Shown piece by piece: positions 5,279 to 6,572 of a DNA stretch of 6,572 nucleotides. Within the stretch, counting starts at the first letter, position 1. Each line of letters opens with the position of its first letter. The translations under genes and the position numbers were made by a program. Under the pieces are notes generated by a model that was not told the DNA's origin, searched no databases, and saw only the letters and a list, made by a program, of their open reading frames with translations. The DNA lies in contig JAPLCS010000302.1 of assembly GCA_026392145.1 (NCBI GenBank), forward strand, positions 488 to 7,059. Reading direction: 5' to 3'. The stretch is from Fimbriimonadales bacterium. Its GTDB lineage: Bacteria; Armatimonadota; Fimbriimonadia; Fimbriimonadales; Fimbriimonadaceae.

Positions 5279-6572
5279 ACGAGTTGCCATTGATTTAGGT
5301 GCGAGCTCTGGGAGAGTCGCAGTGGGTGAACTGCGTGATGGGAAACTCTGTTTTGAAGTCGTTCATCGGTTTCAGAATGGAGGCATTGACACTGACGATG
5401 GTTTGAAGTGGGACTTTGAGGGGCTTATTCGGGAGATTGAGTGCGGCTTAGTTCTTGCCGGCAAGTTGGGAGATATTGCGAGCGTAGGAGTTGACTCTTG
5501 GGCGGTTGATTATGGAATTGTCAACCAGTCAGGTGACACGGTATGTACGCCTTACCACTACCGAAACTCGCGGACGAATGGCTTGATGGAGTCCATGCTG
5601 GCGACCAGTGGAGATTTGATTTTTTCCGAAACGGGGCTTCAATTTTTGCCATTTAATACGCTCTATCAGTTGAAGGCACATTTGAGAGATGTCCCCCATG
5701 ATTTTGAATCAGGGAGTCAGATTCTTATGGTGCCAGACTTGATTCATTGGCACCTTATGGGTGGTGAAGGAGTTAGGGGAATTGAGCGGACTAACGCAAG
5801 TACTACCCAGTTTTATGATCCTCAGAGCAAGCATTGGTCGGCAGCTATGCTGGATTTGATTCCGCTTGATGAACGTTTTTTACCCTCCCTCATTGAACCA
5901 GGAGCAGTACTCGGACGGCTTGCACCCTCGCTCGCCCGCCACTCGGGTCTTGCTGACACCGTAGTACTTGCTCCTGCTACTCACGACACTGCTTCTGCTA
6001 TTCTTGCCACGCCATTGAAGTCACCAGATCGCGATGTTTATGTAAGCAGTGGAACTTGGTCTTTGGTCGGAATGGAGTTGAGCCAGCCAGTGTTGACACC
6101 TTCGGCTCGAGACTTGAATTTTTCTAACGAAGTTGGTGCCTTTGGAACCGTTCGATTCTTGAAAAATGTGATGGGACTTTGGATACTTCAGGAGTGCGCT
6201 CGTTCGTGGGGACTGAGTGACTTTGGAGCACTTGTCGCCCAATTCATTGACTATGTGGATCTTTCCATTACCTTTGATCCGGACGACAGAGTGTTTCTGG
6301 AGCCGGGGCTGGATATGCCTCTGAGGGTGATGAATGCTTTGGGGATTCAGTCAGGCTCGGAGAAGGATACATCTGCATATTTGACTGGAGCGATTATGGC
6401 AAGTTTGGCGGTTAAGACAGTGGCGGTTGCTCGGCAAGCGCTTGAGTTGGCGCTAGAATCCAGTGCAGGAGGAGGAGATGGGGATTCTCGGCTTGAAAGG
6501 ATCAACATTGTTGGAGGCGGGTCACAAAATCAGGTGCTTAATCAATTGATTGCGGATGTGGCTGGGTGTGAA
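5268..6572 (+). CDS. rhaB: Rhamnulokinase, partial (C-terminus beyond window)
   Basis: This FGGY-family sugar kinase phosphorylates L-rhamnulose at O1 with ATP, supplying the substrate of the adjacent aldolase. The frame is open for 435 codons to the right edge; relatives have about 480-490 residues, so roughly 50 are missing. Visible motifs are the N-terminal phosphate-binding DLGASSGR (9-16), substrate-region GVDSWAVDYG (74-83), the catalytic Asp in ATHDTASA (D240), SSGTWSLVG (260-268), RFLKNVMGLWILQE (296-309) and the adenosine-binding GGGSQN (416-421). A Gly/Asp-rich stretch SSAGGGDGDSR (398-408) just before the last motif looks like a small loop insertion. ATG 5268 overlaps the end of rhaEW by 11 nt; the nearest Shine-Dalgarno-like GGAG (5252-5255) is 12 nt upstream, rather far, so translation may depend on ribosomes finishing rhaEW. 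The RhaB assignment over other FGGY kinases rests on these motifs and the neighbours. Confidence 0.92.
   Translation, partial: MSAKRVAIDLGASSGRVAVGELRDGKLCFEVVHRFQNGGIDTDDGLKWDFEGLIREIECGLVLAGKLGDIASVGVDSWAVDYGIVNQSGDTVCTPYHYRNSRTNGLMESMLATSGDLIFSETGLQFLPFNTLYQLKAHLRDVPHDFESGSQILMVPDLIHWHLMGGEGVRGIERTNASTTQFYDPQSKHWSAAMLDLIPLDERFLPSLIEPGAVLGRLAPSLARHSGLADTVVLAPATHDTASAILATPLKSPDRDVYVSSGTWSLVGMELSQPVLTPSARDLNFSNEVGAFGTVRFLKNVMGLWILQECARSWGLSDFGALVAQFIDYVDLSITFDPDDRVFLEPGLDMPLRVMNALGIQSGSEKDTSAYLTGAIMASLAVKTVAVARQALELALESSAGGGDGDSRLERINIVGGGSQNQVLNQLIADVAGCE

Noticed and set aside
6466..6480. GGAGGAGGAG followed by ATG inside rhaB, as a possible internal gene start
   Set aside because: The purine tract is explained by Gly codons of a GGGDGD loop, and the ATG is out of frame and opens only about 23 codons before a stop.

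Overview
The window holds most of an L-rhamnose uptake and breakdown locus on a bacterial chromosome. The host is probably a member of the Actinobacteria with moderate G+C content (about half by eye), but this is a guess from gene content and composition. No rRNA or other phylogenetic marker is present. The gene set resembles the DeoR-type rhamnose loci known from Rhizobium and some Actinobacteria: a DeoR-family regulator, a Pseudomonas stutzeri-type isomerase (RhaI), a fused aldolase/dehydrogenase (RhaEW) and an ABC importer. It differs from the AraC-regulated rhaBAD/RhaT-permease arrangement of E. coli.

Layout: positions 1-981 (minus strand) encode the N-terminal two thirds of a double-domain sugar ABC transporter ATPase, which runs off the left edge. 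A 101-bp divergent control region (982-1082) follows. On the plus strand come the DeoR-family repressor (1083-1877), a 79-bp gap with a 16-bp-period tandem repeat, L-rhamnose isomerase (1957-3144), a 43-bp gap with a Shine-Dalgarno sequence and a possible 16-codon mini-ORF, rhamnulose-1-phosphate aldolase/L-lactaldehyde dehydrogenase (3188-5278), and rhamnulokinase (5268 to the right edge, lacking roughly the last 50 residues). The aldolase/dehydrogenase and kinase genes overlap by 11 nt, so the plus-strand genes look like one operon.

Working together: the ABC importer brings in L-rhamnose, RhaI converts it to L-rhamnulose, RhaB phosphorylates this to L-rhamnulose-1-phosphate, the N-terminal half of RhaEW splits it into DHAP and L-lactaldehyde, and the C-terminal half of RhaEW oxidises the aldehyde to L-lactate. 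The DeoR protein probably represses both divergent units until a sugar intermediate accumulates. Three copies of a TTGTG-containing half-site lie against both putative promoters.

The core genes are recognisable, and I see no wholly new enzymatic system. The less ordinary signals are in the non-coding parts: the half-site array, extended -10 promoters very close to both divergent start codons, the 16-bp repeat before rhaI, and the mini-ORF that bridges two genes with ATGA overlaps at both ends. The plus strand is also strongly G+T-rich at third codon positions, and the minus-strand gene shows the mirror image. No insertion sequence, CRISPR array, tRNA or rRNA is visible.
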